From: Favolaschia claudopus
Taxonomy: Eukaryota; Basidiomycota; Agaricomycetes; Agaricales; Mycenaceae
Direction of reading: 5' to 3'
Length of the DNA stretch: 64,000 nt
Assembly (NCBI GenBank): GCA_037176885.1
Contig: JAWWNJ010000062.1
Span: forward strand, 1,116,001-1,180,000
In this document: positions 27,844 to 37,857 of the stretch, one piece after another
How the letters are laid out: every line of letters starts with the position of its first letter
Position numbering within the stretch: the first letter of the stretch is position 1
Position numbers and translations under genes: made by a program
Notes under the pieces: model-generated
Database searches by the model: none
What the model saw: the letters and a program-made list of their open reading frames with translations, nothing else
What the model was told of the DNA's origin: nothing

Positions 27844-28521
27844 ATGCCGCTCGGATATCATCCATTTTTGTTCACCCTCATTGCGCTACTTGCCGCAGCA
27901 GAATTGGGATTATCCGCGTACTGGGTAAACTTTGTCTTTCGCATCCCATTCATGATCTTCTAACCATGTTGGTGCAGGTGAACCGAGTACAAGATGAACC
28001 CTCCAGTCGTTTCAAGTCACTGTAAGGATCTTGATAAATACACAAACAATTCTCTCTCATACGCGTCTGTCAGCTTGATATTCATTCTCTTCGACTCTGT
28101 CTGGACTCTTCTCTTTGCCGGCGCATATGTATTCTGGATCATCGACGGTCGGTCCCTTCCTTCGCTGATAGAGATTCCCTCTCATCCCGAGCTCAGGCGC
28201 TCTCCATGGCCTCGCCTCTATCGGCAGTTCCGGAGTTTGGCTCGTCATCACGACTATCTTATGGGGAGTTGCCGCTGGTTTGTGGCGTGACGATGTTGTG
28301 AGAGACGCGGACTGCGATGGAACCCCCGCCCTCAGCATTTGCCGCCAATTCGTGGCTCTTGAGGCGATTGCCTGGACGGAGATGGGTCTGTGTATCCTGA
28401 CTCTCTTGGCCGCCGTATTTTGGGTCAGGAGCTCTCGTCGCGACTACGTTCGTCGGATCCCTTCTTTTCTTTTTCTCGAGTCTAATCGACCTTGCTGCAG
28501 CGACGGCCCTACTATGTGTAA
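27844..28521 (+). CDS. Four-helix MARVEL-like membrane protein
   Basis: Small spliced gene. Joined exons give four hydrophobic segments: LFTLIALLAAAELGLSAYW, LIFILFDSVWTLLFAGAYVF, GSSGVWLVITTILWGVAAGLW, and MGLCILTLLAAVFWV. Between helices three and four lies RDADCDGTPALSICRQF with paired Cys. This layout is that of MARVEL-domain proteins, which act at specialised membrane domains; the role in fungi is poorly known. Introns at 27928-27977, about 28021-28072 and 28148-28196 join in frame. The last exon is uncertain: with an intron from about 28448 the protein ends DYRRPYYV at 28521, without it the frame runs to 28570. No enzyme motif is present. Confidence 0.7.
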
Positions 28522-28810
28522 TTACGATCTGAACGCTTCTACGATGCTCGCGTTCGAACGACCTATGTAAAGGATGTTCAATCATCCTTGAACGACCTCC
28601 CCAACGCTCTCGATAACGGACCTCTACCTATGTATTGTTATTAGCACTTTCGTACCATAAATTCTCGCTGTATAATAAACCGTTACTGTTTTCGTGTCTT
28701 TCGATCGCACTTTTCCCATAATTCAAAGTCCGATTCGGCAAACTCCGACCACAGGTCCTCATCCAACTTGACTGCACTCTTCGATCTCACTCTCGCTTCC
28801 AACGACGAGC

Positions 28811-29617
28811 ATGTCTGTCTGTCCACCCTATGCACCGTTCTTTGGCTTTGCTGGTGTCGCCTCGGCTGTCAGTAGCTCGCAGCTCACTACCCTTCCTGCT
28901 TCTAACCCCTCGCAGATGGTATTGAGCAGTATGTAGTATCCTAATGCTGCGCCGGTCCTCTCATAAACACGCTCTTTCTTCTCCAGCCGTTGGCGCAGCT
29001 TTTGGTACCGCCAAGGCTGGGATTGGTATCGCCGGTCTCGGGACATTCAGGCCTGAACTCATAATGAAGGTGCGTCTCATGTGCATCACCGCGCATCTCA
29101 TTTTGACCAATGGATGAATGGCAGTCTCTTATCCCTGTTGTAATGTCCGGTATCATTGCTGTATACGGCCTCGTTGTGTCTGTGCTCATTGCTGGATCAC
29201 GTTCGCGTTCATTCGAGTTTCGCTTCGTCTTGGAATGCTAAAATCTCACAACAGTAACGCCAAATAATTACTCATTATTTGCGGGGTTCGTACATCTGGG
29301 AGCTGGATTGGCATGTGGCTGCACAGGGATAGCTGCGGGGTATGCAATTGGTATTGTGGGCGATTCGGTACGGCGAACCAACTCTTTCATCCCAATGAAA
29401 TAACCTATTTGTATCTCCCAGTGTGTTCGTGCCTACGTTCACGAGCAGAAGGTGTTTGTTGGAATGGTCTTGATATTGATTTTCGCCGAGGTCCTTGGAC
29501 TTTACGGGTGCGTTGATTTTCGCTCCGCTCACAACTTGCTCAAATGTATTCCACTACAGCCTCATCGTTGCTTTGATTATGAACACATCAGCGACCAGCA
29601 TAGTGGACGTGTGCTAG
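28811..29617 (+). CDS. VMA11: V-ATPase proteolipid subunit c' (Vma11 type)
   Basis: Spliced gene giving a four-helix proteolipid: [103 protein letters not shown], then [19 protein letters not shown] and a short end [11 protein letters not shown]. The Glu in [12 protein letters not shown] is the proton-carrying carboxylate of helix four. The phrase [19 protein letters not shown] and the Pro-Asn-Asn-Tyr loop resemble Vma11 (c') more than Vma3 (c). The subunit sits in the rotating c-ring of the vacuolar proton pump. An intron at about 28868-28915 separates ASA from MVLS; without it the protein would carry an extra Ser-rich loop. Convergent with the zinc-knuckle gene, 93 bp apart. Confidence 0.9.
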
Positions 29618-29710
29618 CAGCAGTAGAAGAACGTGTGCTTATACCAATTATATTAATTCAACCGGACAACCTGCATAATGTTACACTTCCGTCGCCTCCT
29701 CGTCAAAGCC

Positions 29711-30400
29711 TCATCGCGAGTCTGACCGACTGCGGTCGCGTTTGGTTGGGACGCGTCGTTTCCGGTCGCGTTCTCTCGACCGGTCTGAGGAGTGTGAGCC
29801 CGAGTCGGAGCTCCCAGAACTCGAAGAGGATGAATCTGAATCTGAGTCCGAACCGGAATCCGAGCCGGAGGACGAAGATGACCTGGTGGTCGGGGTATCA
29901 GAAAGACGGGCCACGAGATAGCTTGCACACTCACCGTTTGGCCCTCTTACTTTCCCGTTCTTTCCCTTTCTCGCGCTCCTTTGCCTTTTCCTCTAGAATG
30001 CGGTTTGCTGTGCCGTCTCTGCAACAGCGATTAGTAGCTGCATAGACTGAAACTGAGTGTCCGCGTATATGTACTTCTTCTTGAATTCTTCGGGCACTTC
30101 GACGGATGGTTTGCCTGCTGCCTTAAGCTTCGCTAGCGCATTGGGATTTTCGAGTTGCTGTGTGCGCGAGGGCCTGGAAACATAAGGACGCTCAGATTTG
30201 CCTGCAGACTGCTTGTCAGATGGATGAAATGTGGGTTCTCGAAGGACTTGCACTCGTATATGAAGTGTCCTATAGTTAATTTCTCAGACTGGAGCATGTA
30301 ACTTGTACGAATGCGACTGACCTGTTTTAAGGCATTTCTGGCAGACAGTAGAGCTAGAGGCAGGGCGATTGGAAGGCCTATGAGGGGCGTATCTGCTCAT
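29711..30400 (-). CDS. ZCCHC10-like zinc-knuckle protein with Ser/Asp tail
   Basis: Minus-strand gene with start ATG at 30398-30400. The zinc knuckle is CQKCLKTGHFIYEC (C-x2-C-x4-H-x4-C), followed by KSERPYVSRPSRTQQLENP, KPSVEVPEEFKKK, GTANRILEEKAKEREKG, and a tail of Ser/Asp repeats with RSRERDRKRR. This is the layout of ZCCHC10, a nuclear protein linked to splicing-type RNA factors; its function is not well known. The intron 30202-30251 starts with GCAAGT and ends CTGCAG. Only this GC donor joins the last knuckle Cys codon (T|GC) to KSERPY in frame. Introns before GTANRIL and before the Ser/Asp tail are canonical. Confidence 0.8.
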
Positions 30401-31287
30401 GAGTCTGAGAGGCGCGTGGATCAAGTTCAAGTTGGATTTGTGATGCGTTGTTTGTTTCCCTTCTTAACCGCAACTCTCATCTCGATGCGCATTGCTGGAC
30501 TTTTGGCTTCATTGCCGCATTGCATTAACCCTCGCTTTGTTGCTGCCTAGTGTTACCCTTTCACCGAGCAGCTACATGCATGGACACCTTGAAGGCTCCG
30601 GATCCCTCAGCACCCTCATTCTGCTTTTCCTGCCGACTGGTATTCTCTCCACCAGTTATACACTCGCTTCACGATGGGACACATCTGCGGAGGCCATGAG
30701 GGTACACTCTGAGCTATATCAACATGCAAACCCCTTTGCATCAACATGGGTTCTTCTGCGAGATATGTCGGTGTCCCGAGACCGCACGGGCATCCCTGTG
30801 GATTCATGGAAAGCGACCAACCACAATCTCGACCCCCATTGCGTTGGAGTGGACCAGATCTATCGACTGTCATGAATCTCATAGACTTCGACTTGGTGAG
30901 ACTAGGACCGCTCAGGGACCGCTGGTAAGTTATACAGTTTGCGTGCTTTCTCGGCAGAGGACATGCGTCTTCCGCGTAGAATCTACCGGACCCGTGCTGT
31001 ATCCCGCTATGTATGAGAAATAAATTGCTCTTCATGCGGTACACTTGTCTTGTACTTCGAATTTTTTTCATCCTCAGAGCTCAGCACCCGTCAGCTCAAC
31101 ATTGTCAGCACCATTTTGCTCTGCACCGCCACAGCTGTCGTTTCTCCGTTTCTTTAAATTTGTCACGCTGTTTGCGTGATTCGAGCCGACGCCTGACTGA
31201 AACTTGATCGACCCGCCTCAACAGCCGTGTCTTGGGGCCGATAGCATCCTTGCTTCAGACCACTAACCATCGCGGACACCGACAGCC
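30401..31287. other. 0.9 kb region without a convincing gene
   Basis: Two overlapping open frames exist: 30616-31071 (minus, 151 codons from an ATG) and 30724-31023 (plus, 99 codons). The plus frame has some Cys/His spacing (FFCEICRCPE) and the minus frame has several Cys, but neither matches a family I know, and no intron chain is clear. The Sec14 promoter lies at the right end. Confidence 0.4.
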
Positions 31288-32616
31288 ATGTCCTCCAGCA
31301 ACCACAACGAAACTTTGAAGATCTTCCGCGAGACTCTCTTTGATGAGGGTATCTTACACGAAGGAGACACTATTGGAACCGATGACGAAACACTACTGTG
31401 CTTAATGACTCTCTCTCTCTCACTGGGGTGGCCGGGTCATTGATTCAGTTATTTGTAGACGCTTTCTCCGTGCGCGCAAGTTCAATTTAGCCCACGCAAA
31501 GACCATGTTCGTAAACGCCCAAAATTGGCGTAAGACGGTTAACGGGACTGGCCTCGACCAACTCTATTCCGAAATGGACCCATTCGACGTCAGTGTGGCG
31601 GTACTTTGTTGAATTCGAAACTCATCCTTACATTTCAGTACCCCGAGCGAGAAGCTGTCTTTGACTGTTGGCCTTTGTACTTCCATAAAACAGACAAGGT
31701 TGGCGTTCTTCCGTGTATTCAGAACCTGTATCCAGTGAACTGACCTCTTTCTATTTTCATGACATTAGAAAGGACGACCTGTGAACATTCACACCTTCGG
31801 TGGAGTGAACTTTCCCAAACTATATAAAGTATGCACGCCGGAAAGGTAGTCTGTCCTCTTCTCAACGCAGTGACTGTCGTTCACCTGCTCGGGAAGGCAC
31901 TGGCAATCGGTCATAGTCAACGCAGAATGCCTTCCTCGGGAGGTCCTCCCTGCGTCGAGTCGATTAGCGGGAAGGCCCATTGGGCAGGTGCTTGTCATTG
32001 TAGATTTGAAGGGCTTCAGGTGCGCCTCATCCTTCTTTCCGACCGCGTACTGCTTTGACACGGCAAACTTCAGTCTTTCTAAATTCTGGCAAATGAAGAA
32101 TCTCGCTCGCTCTTCCTTCCAGATCTCGCAAGATTATTTTCCAGAGACGTAATTTTGTTCTTGCTAGCTTTGGCGTCACATTGCTCATGTACATCTTTCC
32201 AAGGATGGGCCAGCTGGCTATTGTGAACGCCCCGTCATCATTCGCATTCATCTGGGGTGTGATGAAACCCTGGATGGCGAAGGAAACGGCAGAGAAAGTC
32301 GACATCTTAGGCCACGATTATAAGGAAAGATTACTCGACATGGTCGACGCAGATTCCCTGCCAAGTACTTTAGGCGGGAATTGCGAGTGCGAGGGAGGCT
32401 GTCATCTCTCCAGCGTAGGCCCATGGTAAGTTGTGGTCATTTGGCATGTCCAATTCCAAATTAAGCCACTCCAGGTTGGACGAAAGGGTTGGGTGGGGAC
32501 CCAAGTCCCGGGTTCAATCGAGAGATGCCCTCGTCAACTCAGCCGATACAACCCCAGAATCAGGAAATTCGCTAAGTGGATCGGACAGGGCACATTCTCC
32601 CAGTTCGGACGTTTAG
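31288..32616 (+). CDS. SEC14: Sec14-type phosphatidylinositol/phosphatidylcholine transfer protein
   Basis: Spliced plus-strand gene. The CRAL-TRIO_N part is LLRFLRARKFNLAHAKTMF and the lipid-binding domain follows: YPEREAVFDCWPLYFHKTDK, KGRPVNIHTFGGVNFPKLYK, VCTPERHWQSVIVNAECLP, PIGQVLVIVDLKGFS, FWQMKNLARSSFQISQDYFP, TMGQLAIVNAPSSFAFIWG, KVDILGHDYKERLLDMVDA and SLPSTLGGNCECEGGCHLSS. The GNCxCxGGC loop is typical of fungal Sec14. The yeast protein exchanges phosphatidylinositol and phosphatidylcholine and keeps Golgi secretion working. An intron at about 31847-31898 joins PER to HWQS. The C-terminal tail after GPW is Ser-rich and longer than in yeast. A TC-rich tract lies in the first intron. 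Confidence 0.93.
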
Positions 32617-32762
32617 AGGCGATGCTCTGCGCCGTGAAGAGCGTTATCTATGTGTTGTAAATGCGAATAATGTGTCAAGTTGTACAATGTATTGTTATGT
32701 AGCACCAAATAGAGGAGCACTGGACTGGGTATCGTCAGGAAAGCTGGTATAGAGGCCGCTCC

Positions 32763-33902
32763 TCATTCGTCGATAAGTTGCCCAGGAATATAAAAGGTGA
32801 GGACGCCGCCCGCGTCTGCCAGGTCTCCAACATAGACGTACAGGATCATGCAATGGTTTTGACATATACCTGGATCAATCAGACACAATCGGAGGGAAGC
32901 AAGCACACGTACATGCAATGGTCGTGGTGGAGACAACATGGCTGTTGAGAAATTTGAAAAAGCTCTTTGTCGAGACGAGGACAGAGAACAGTTCGTCGGG
33001 ATCAGGAAGATCAGGTTCTGGGTCTTGAGATGCCGTTGAGGCTGAATGAATGAACGTGCTCAGCGGGAAACCTGCACTTCAGACAATTTCGCCTAACCTT
33101 TGTTTGGATTCTTGCAATTTTTCCACTCGGTGTCGACATTGACTGTATCTGTACGGATGGACAGCTGCAGACGACCGTTGCTGTTTGCACGAACAGCGAG
33201 AAAGTCGGACATGGGTCGCAAACGCTCTACAATGGGGCGTATTTTCTGCAAAGGAGGCAATATAATATGCACCTTCAACACCGTCAGTGACGCGAATGCA
33301 GAGAAAGGGAGAAGAGAAAACGAACATCCGGTTCCGGACACATTGGTTCTTTGAGATTTGCGACATCGGCCGGCTTCATGACCTCGATCCTAACATCATG
33401 CGCAACGCGCACCTTACGCCCTTGGCGAGTCATTCCGCTGATTTCGAAGCTGAGAACTGCTTGGTCGTTTTTCTTTGCCAGCTTCATGACTATTTCTTCT
33501 GTTTCGTACGCAGACTTGGAGGAGGTGGAGGCGGATTTCAGCGTGGCAAGAAGCGCTTCGGAGGATAAGGCCATTGTGATTATATTGGACGCATTCGACT
33601 GTATTCGATAGGACGTGAAGAGTGAATCCACTTTTATTTGCCTATGAAGCGCTCAGGATGACGGCCTCAGAGGATGTTGGGTTCACTCACGACCATACTT
33701 GAATCCCGCCTTCGTTAGCCTCACTGTTGCATATTATACACATTACATCCTCGCTAAACTTGATGATGCACTTCTTTTGAAGCTTTTCAATTGCTTGGAT
33801 GATTCCTGCCGTGAATAAGTCAATGATCTTGGCGGCATCGTCGCCGATTTGAGACTTGCGGAAGAAAGTGTTCACGTTCTCAATTGACGCGCGGAATCTC
33901 AT
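32763..33902 (-). CDS. HUS1: DNA damage checkpoint clamp subunit Hus1
   Basis: Minus-strand gene starting at 33900-33902. Exon 1 encodes MRFRASIENVNTFFRKS and KCIIKFSEDVMCIICNS; exon 2 carries SYRIQSNASNIITMALSSE and VLSFEISGMTRQGRKVRVA; exon 3 VHIILPPLQKIRPIVERLR and NGRLQLSIRTDTVNVDTEW; exon 4 LFSVLVSTKSFFKFLNSHV; exon 5 CICQNHCMILYVYVGDLA and GGVLTFYIPGQLIDE. These are the Hus1 sliding-clamp strands, and the ending matches the family closely. Hus1 forms the 9-1-1 ring with Rad9 and Rad1, loaded at damaged DNA to activate the checkpoint kinase. The join after VWS uses the acceptor TAG near 33638, giving SQIKVDSLF. All parts are present. Confidence 0.92.
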
Positions 33903-34615
33903 TGCAAGATTCAAAGATATTGACTCCGTTGAAGGCGCTCTTGCGAGCACTACACACTCCGTGCAGAAAAACGCGTCCCACAGTGAAAGAGGGAAAGGAG
34001 AACAAAAGGAGAAGAGGAAGTGGACGCGTCAACGTGATCGTTCGATTCGGCCGACCTCCCAAGAGCAACTTCGGCGTTGCGGCCGAACCCGGTATCCAGT
34101 TAACCATGTCTTTAGTCTCTCTAAGACAGACGCTATATCGATTTGCTCGTACCTCACAAGATATAGTCTGTTACTAACCGCGCCATGATAACCGGCGTCT
34201 CGATCTATCACTGATTGATGGCGATGCTCAACCAAACAACGCGCTCATTTCCTCCAAACTGACGCGACTTGAAGGCATTGAGGTGTATGAAATTGCGGTG
34301 GCAGAGCTGGTTTGCAATATTGAGACAATCTCTGCACAATTTTCAGGTTTTCGCGCTCAAATCTTTCTTCACCGGACTTCGTTCCAAACACGGTAATTTC
34401 TCGCTTTTCAGCTCGAATCCGACGACTGTAGGGAGAATTTGTTGGTTGAGTGTTGGTGAATACTAGTGTCAGCCAAACAGTCTACTCACATGGGTCATGT
34501 CGCGTGCGGAGGCATCGAAGTCGCGTCGAGGCGCGGTTGCCATTATGTCCCAAAATGGATGCTTATATAATAACGCAGGACGCCGCTTGGGAGGCGTGGT
34601 AACTATCAGACTACC
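33903..34615. other. 0.7 kb region with a possible small minus-strand gene
   Basis: Just upstream of the Maf-type gene, on the opposite strand, an ATG at 34541-34543 opens MATAPRRDFDASARDMT, followed by a good donor (GTGAGT, about 34491) and, further on, a frame reading SATAISYTSMPSSRVSLEEM (about 34210-34320). The pieces suggest a short spliced gene but I cannot find a join that keeps one frame without stops, and no family is recognised. A TTATATAAT box at 34563-34571 belongs to the Maf-type gene promoter. Confidence 0.35.
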
Positions 34616-35658
34616 ATGTCTTCCTCGAACCCTGTTCTCCCTCATGCTCTCAAAACCACCGCAATAAAGAAGCTTACCGGGAAACGGGTTATATTGGCCT
34701 CTGCAAGCCCTCGCAGGAAAGACATCCTCAGCGTATATGTAGGTCGAGTCCGCTTTGCTGAGATGTGCCAGTAAAGCCGTCAGGGCATTGCGCCAGAAAT
34801 TATTCCATCCACTTTCCAAGAAGATCTCTCGGTTCACTCGTTTGAGAATATCTATGAGTATCCCGTTGCAACCGCCACACACAAGGCAATCGAAGTCTAC
34901 GAACGCCTAGTTGTAAGCTCTACATCCGAACTCTAGTGGTCTGCCTCGATGTCCATTACTGGCAGGAAACCGATCCAGATAACGGGCCTGATCTTATAAT
35001 CGCAGGTAAGTCGTTCGCCCTCTGCTACGGACTGTGTATCTCGATCGATCATGCAGCGGATACTGTGGTTTTAACCCATGCTCAGCCATCGACCACCCAA
35101 ACCTCTTATGATATGCTCCCGACAATCAAACAAGAACTCCTTGAGAAGCCATCTTCCAAAGAGGACAATCTGCGCATGTTGATGGATCTCAACGGCGGTG
35201 TTTGCGAAGTAGTAACTGGGCTCGTCGTGGGTGAGCCTTTTATTTCTTCTCTCATTTCCAGCACTCATACATTCCTTAGTATATCCCGTTTTGACTTCAC
35301 CCGGGTACAGGATAAGGTGAAGCTGTATTAGGAACTCTTTTCCCGAGAGATTTATGAAACATGAACGCAGCTCAATAGACGAACGGTCCTTGGTCTATTT
35401 TGCCGACAACCCTCGTGAACTCATCGCGGCCTACGTCGAATCTGGCGAAGGCCTTTCAGTCGCCGGGGGATTTGCTATCCAGGTAAACTAGGATTTATTC
35501 TCGCCCTTCGCGTGCCTCAAGGATTTCAGGGTAATGGAGGAGTTTTAGTCCGAAAAGTAGACGGAGACTATAACAATGTAGTTGGATTCCCGGCTGCCTC
35601 CTTCTTCCGCCTTTTGGACATGCTAGTAGAAGAAGATTCAGACTTTCTGGATCTTTGA
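34616..35658 (+). CDS. Maf/Ham1-type nucleoside triphosphate pyrophosphatase (Maf-like)
   Basis: Spliced plus-strand gene. Key parts: KRVILASASPRRKDILS (the S-x-S-x-R-R substrate-binding motif), then GIAPEIIPSTFQEDLSV, YEYPVATATHKAIEVYERLV, DLIIAADTVVLT (the conserved D-T-V/I catalytic segment), ILEKPSSKEDNLRMLMDLN, GVCEVVTGLVV, a region RSLVYFADNP, ELIAAYVESGEGLSVAGGF and the ending VVGFPAASFFRLLDMLV. Maf proteins hydrolyse modified or non-canonical NTPs such as m5UTP or pseudo-UTP, cleaning the nucleotide pool. Every expected motif is present. The join before ERSLVYF uses the acceptor GCAG|CTC near 35375, which gives SSIDERS in frame. A TATA-like box lies about 45 bp upstream of the start. 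Confidence 0.9.
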
Positions 35659-35766
35659 AATGTATCCTACTATGTACCCATCTGAATCTAGCCGACTACC
35701 TTGGCCGTGGCCACCGATTTTCCAAGATTTCCTAATCGGGCAACCAAATCGTCGCTCTGTTCACTC

Positions 35767-37665
35767 ATGTTCACCACGAATCGTTCCTTGCTGAATCCAA
35801 AATTTGAAGGCTATAAACTCGATGCCATCGATCAGGACCGCTGCGTCGAGCGGCACAGTCTCCAATACACGGCAACTCAAGCTACCGTGTCATCCAATAC
35901 CCCATTGTCATTTGAGGAGGTTCAGAGCCGGATAACCCACAATCACATCTCAATCGCGCCCGACGAGTCAAGGGCCGTCTATGTTGATGCTCAGTATAGA
36001 GTTATCTTAGTTGAACTACAGCCGGTGAGCCTTCAGCAGTCGATTGTATAGGGTCGACTCATTGACTAACAGGAAACCTATGCCCCTACGTTTAGAGCCG
36101 TGTATGAGTTGCCGCAGCCAGTAAAGTCGCGAAAAGACGCGCATATCAATGAATATCCTTCAGCCGCATTTTTATCGTCGTCGGAAATCTTCGTGTCTGA
36201 GGGTTCCGGTTTGCTCTATATCCTGCGAGACTCAGGCTCATCAGCCACTTTCCAACTTCTCGGAATACATCAGCTGCCTCAGGCAATACCCTTCCGGATC
36301 CATTCGATTGCGACGGTCGATTCTGGGCATGCAGCGCTCATGGTATCATCGAAAATGTACACCGCTTCGACTCCCAAGCGCAGTGCTGTTTCTTTCGACG
36401 TGAAGGCTGCCCGGTTCGAGCTCCCACTTGCGGTATCACAAGAAGAGACTGTTCAGACATTGAACGTTATATGGCACCGGCGCGGCCGTGCTGTCCCTAT
36501 CCATGTTACCCACGACGCGTCGCGCCAGGTATTCATGTTGATCGGCGGTTCTGCATACAACCAGGTAGATGCACCCGTGTTGTCTACATACAGTCCTTCG
36601 GCGGATGAGATGGCTCCCATTCCGCGTGCGAATGAAAATCTGGATGCTGGGCTGCCACTTCCGCCACCTCCATACTCTTGGACACAGACCTCGGACTCGG
36701 TTACGGTTGCGTTCCCCCTTCCATCGACTACGTCGAAGAACAACATCAGGGTTACATTTTCGCCGCAAAGTCTGACTCTTCACGTGGAAGGGAATATAGC
36801 GCCCGATTTCCCCCTCCCTCATTACTCCTCGAAGCGACTTTGGGGTGGTATCTCTTCGTCTTCCAGTATGTGGACATGGGACCGCGAAGGGGAGCACCAC
36901 GTTGGCCTACTGACACTTCATTTCGACAAACAACACGAAGGGACTCGATGGTCTCATGTATTCGCAGACTCTGGAACCTCTACCGAGGATGCAGAGGTTC
37001 CAGAAACTTTGGATCCATCCGAGCTCTGGAATATACGCGAATCATTGGAGAAATACACGGCGGCTCTTCGAAGCGGCGAAGATGCGAGTGGGCTGGGCCT
37101 CGGCAGCGGCCTGTCCAGCTTATCGACTGGAGAAATGGACGAAGAAGTGGATGATTCCGTAGGTCGAGCCGCGCAATTAACTTGGGTTGCAGAAGACGGC
37201 TCCATTCCCACTTGGGCACGTAACTGCAGCGATCTACCGAGCAGGTTGCTCTCGACCGTACTTCCCGGTGGCGATTCTGGTATTTCGCTAATCGTGAAGA
37301 ACGGCATCGACGGGACTGTTTTCTCGTTACAACCAGCCTCCAGCCCGGATAATCCTCCACAATGGATTCACAATTCTACCTTTTCTGCCCTGTCATTTGT
37401 GTTGGCTTCGAAAACCGACACACGGTTTACCTATCATTTGGCCTCCAAGGCGGTTTTCGCGTTTGACAATGGAATGCGAGATCGTGCAGGTAATGTCTAC
37501 ATCTACCGTGCCGTCCCGCCTACCGAGAAATGGGCCAAGCAAGCGGTGCTTTCAGCAGGGCACGGCGGATCTTTGTTGGGGGTCGGAGCCATGAAAACGG
37601 GTCCAGAGACGGTTTTACTGTGTCTAACTGAAAAAGAACTGGTTGTGATTCGGAACGTGTTTTGA
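35767..37665 (+). CDS. NudC domain-containing protein 1 (NUDCD1-like)
   Basis: Two exons joined by an intron at about 36025-36071 give a protein of roughly 615 residues. The start at 35767 is supported by SLLNPKFEGYKLDA, which matches the N-terminus of the family (LLxPxFEGYKL); the open frame upstream lacks an ATG. The CS/NudC domain is in the middle: YSWTQTSDSVTVAFPLP, NIRVTFSPQSLTLHVEGN, KRLWGGISSSSSMWTWDRE and LLTLHFDKQHEGTRWSHVF. The rest has beta-propeller-like character (FRAVYELPQP, GLLYILRDSGS, FSALSFVLASKTDTRFTYHL). NUDCD1 links clients to Hsp90-type chaperoning and, in animals, to dynein and Cullin partners; a fungal role is inferred only. Large second exon is free of introns, unlike most genes here. 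Confidence 0.87.
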
Positions 37666-37857
37666 GAGGCGAAGAGACAGGGGGGCGTTGTATCACAAAT
37701 GCACATGTAGATACAAATGTATGTTACTGCAAACCGTCCGATGCAAACGTCTTACAGAGCGAATGATACAAGGACCAAATTAGCGTGAGATATGGAAATA
37801 ACCAGAGGCAGAGAAGCAATTACAAGAAGAGCGAAAAAAAATACATAACAATTAACC

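Noticed and set aside
28448..28570. Read-through of the MARVEL-like gene to 28570
   Set aside because: The GTTCGT...CTGCAG intron gives a compact C-terminus; read-through gives a tail unlike the rest. I kept the shorter end but mention the other.
30616..31071. 151-codon minus frame and the overlapping 99-codon plus frame (30724-31023)
   Set aside because: They overlap, have no recognised domain and no supporting introns or promoter pattern, so neither is called as a gene.
34029..34050. tRNA-like B box (GTTCGATTC)
   Set aside because: No A box, acceptor stem or cloverleaf can be formed around it. The GGTTCGAG at about 50633 was rejected for the same reason.
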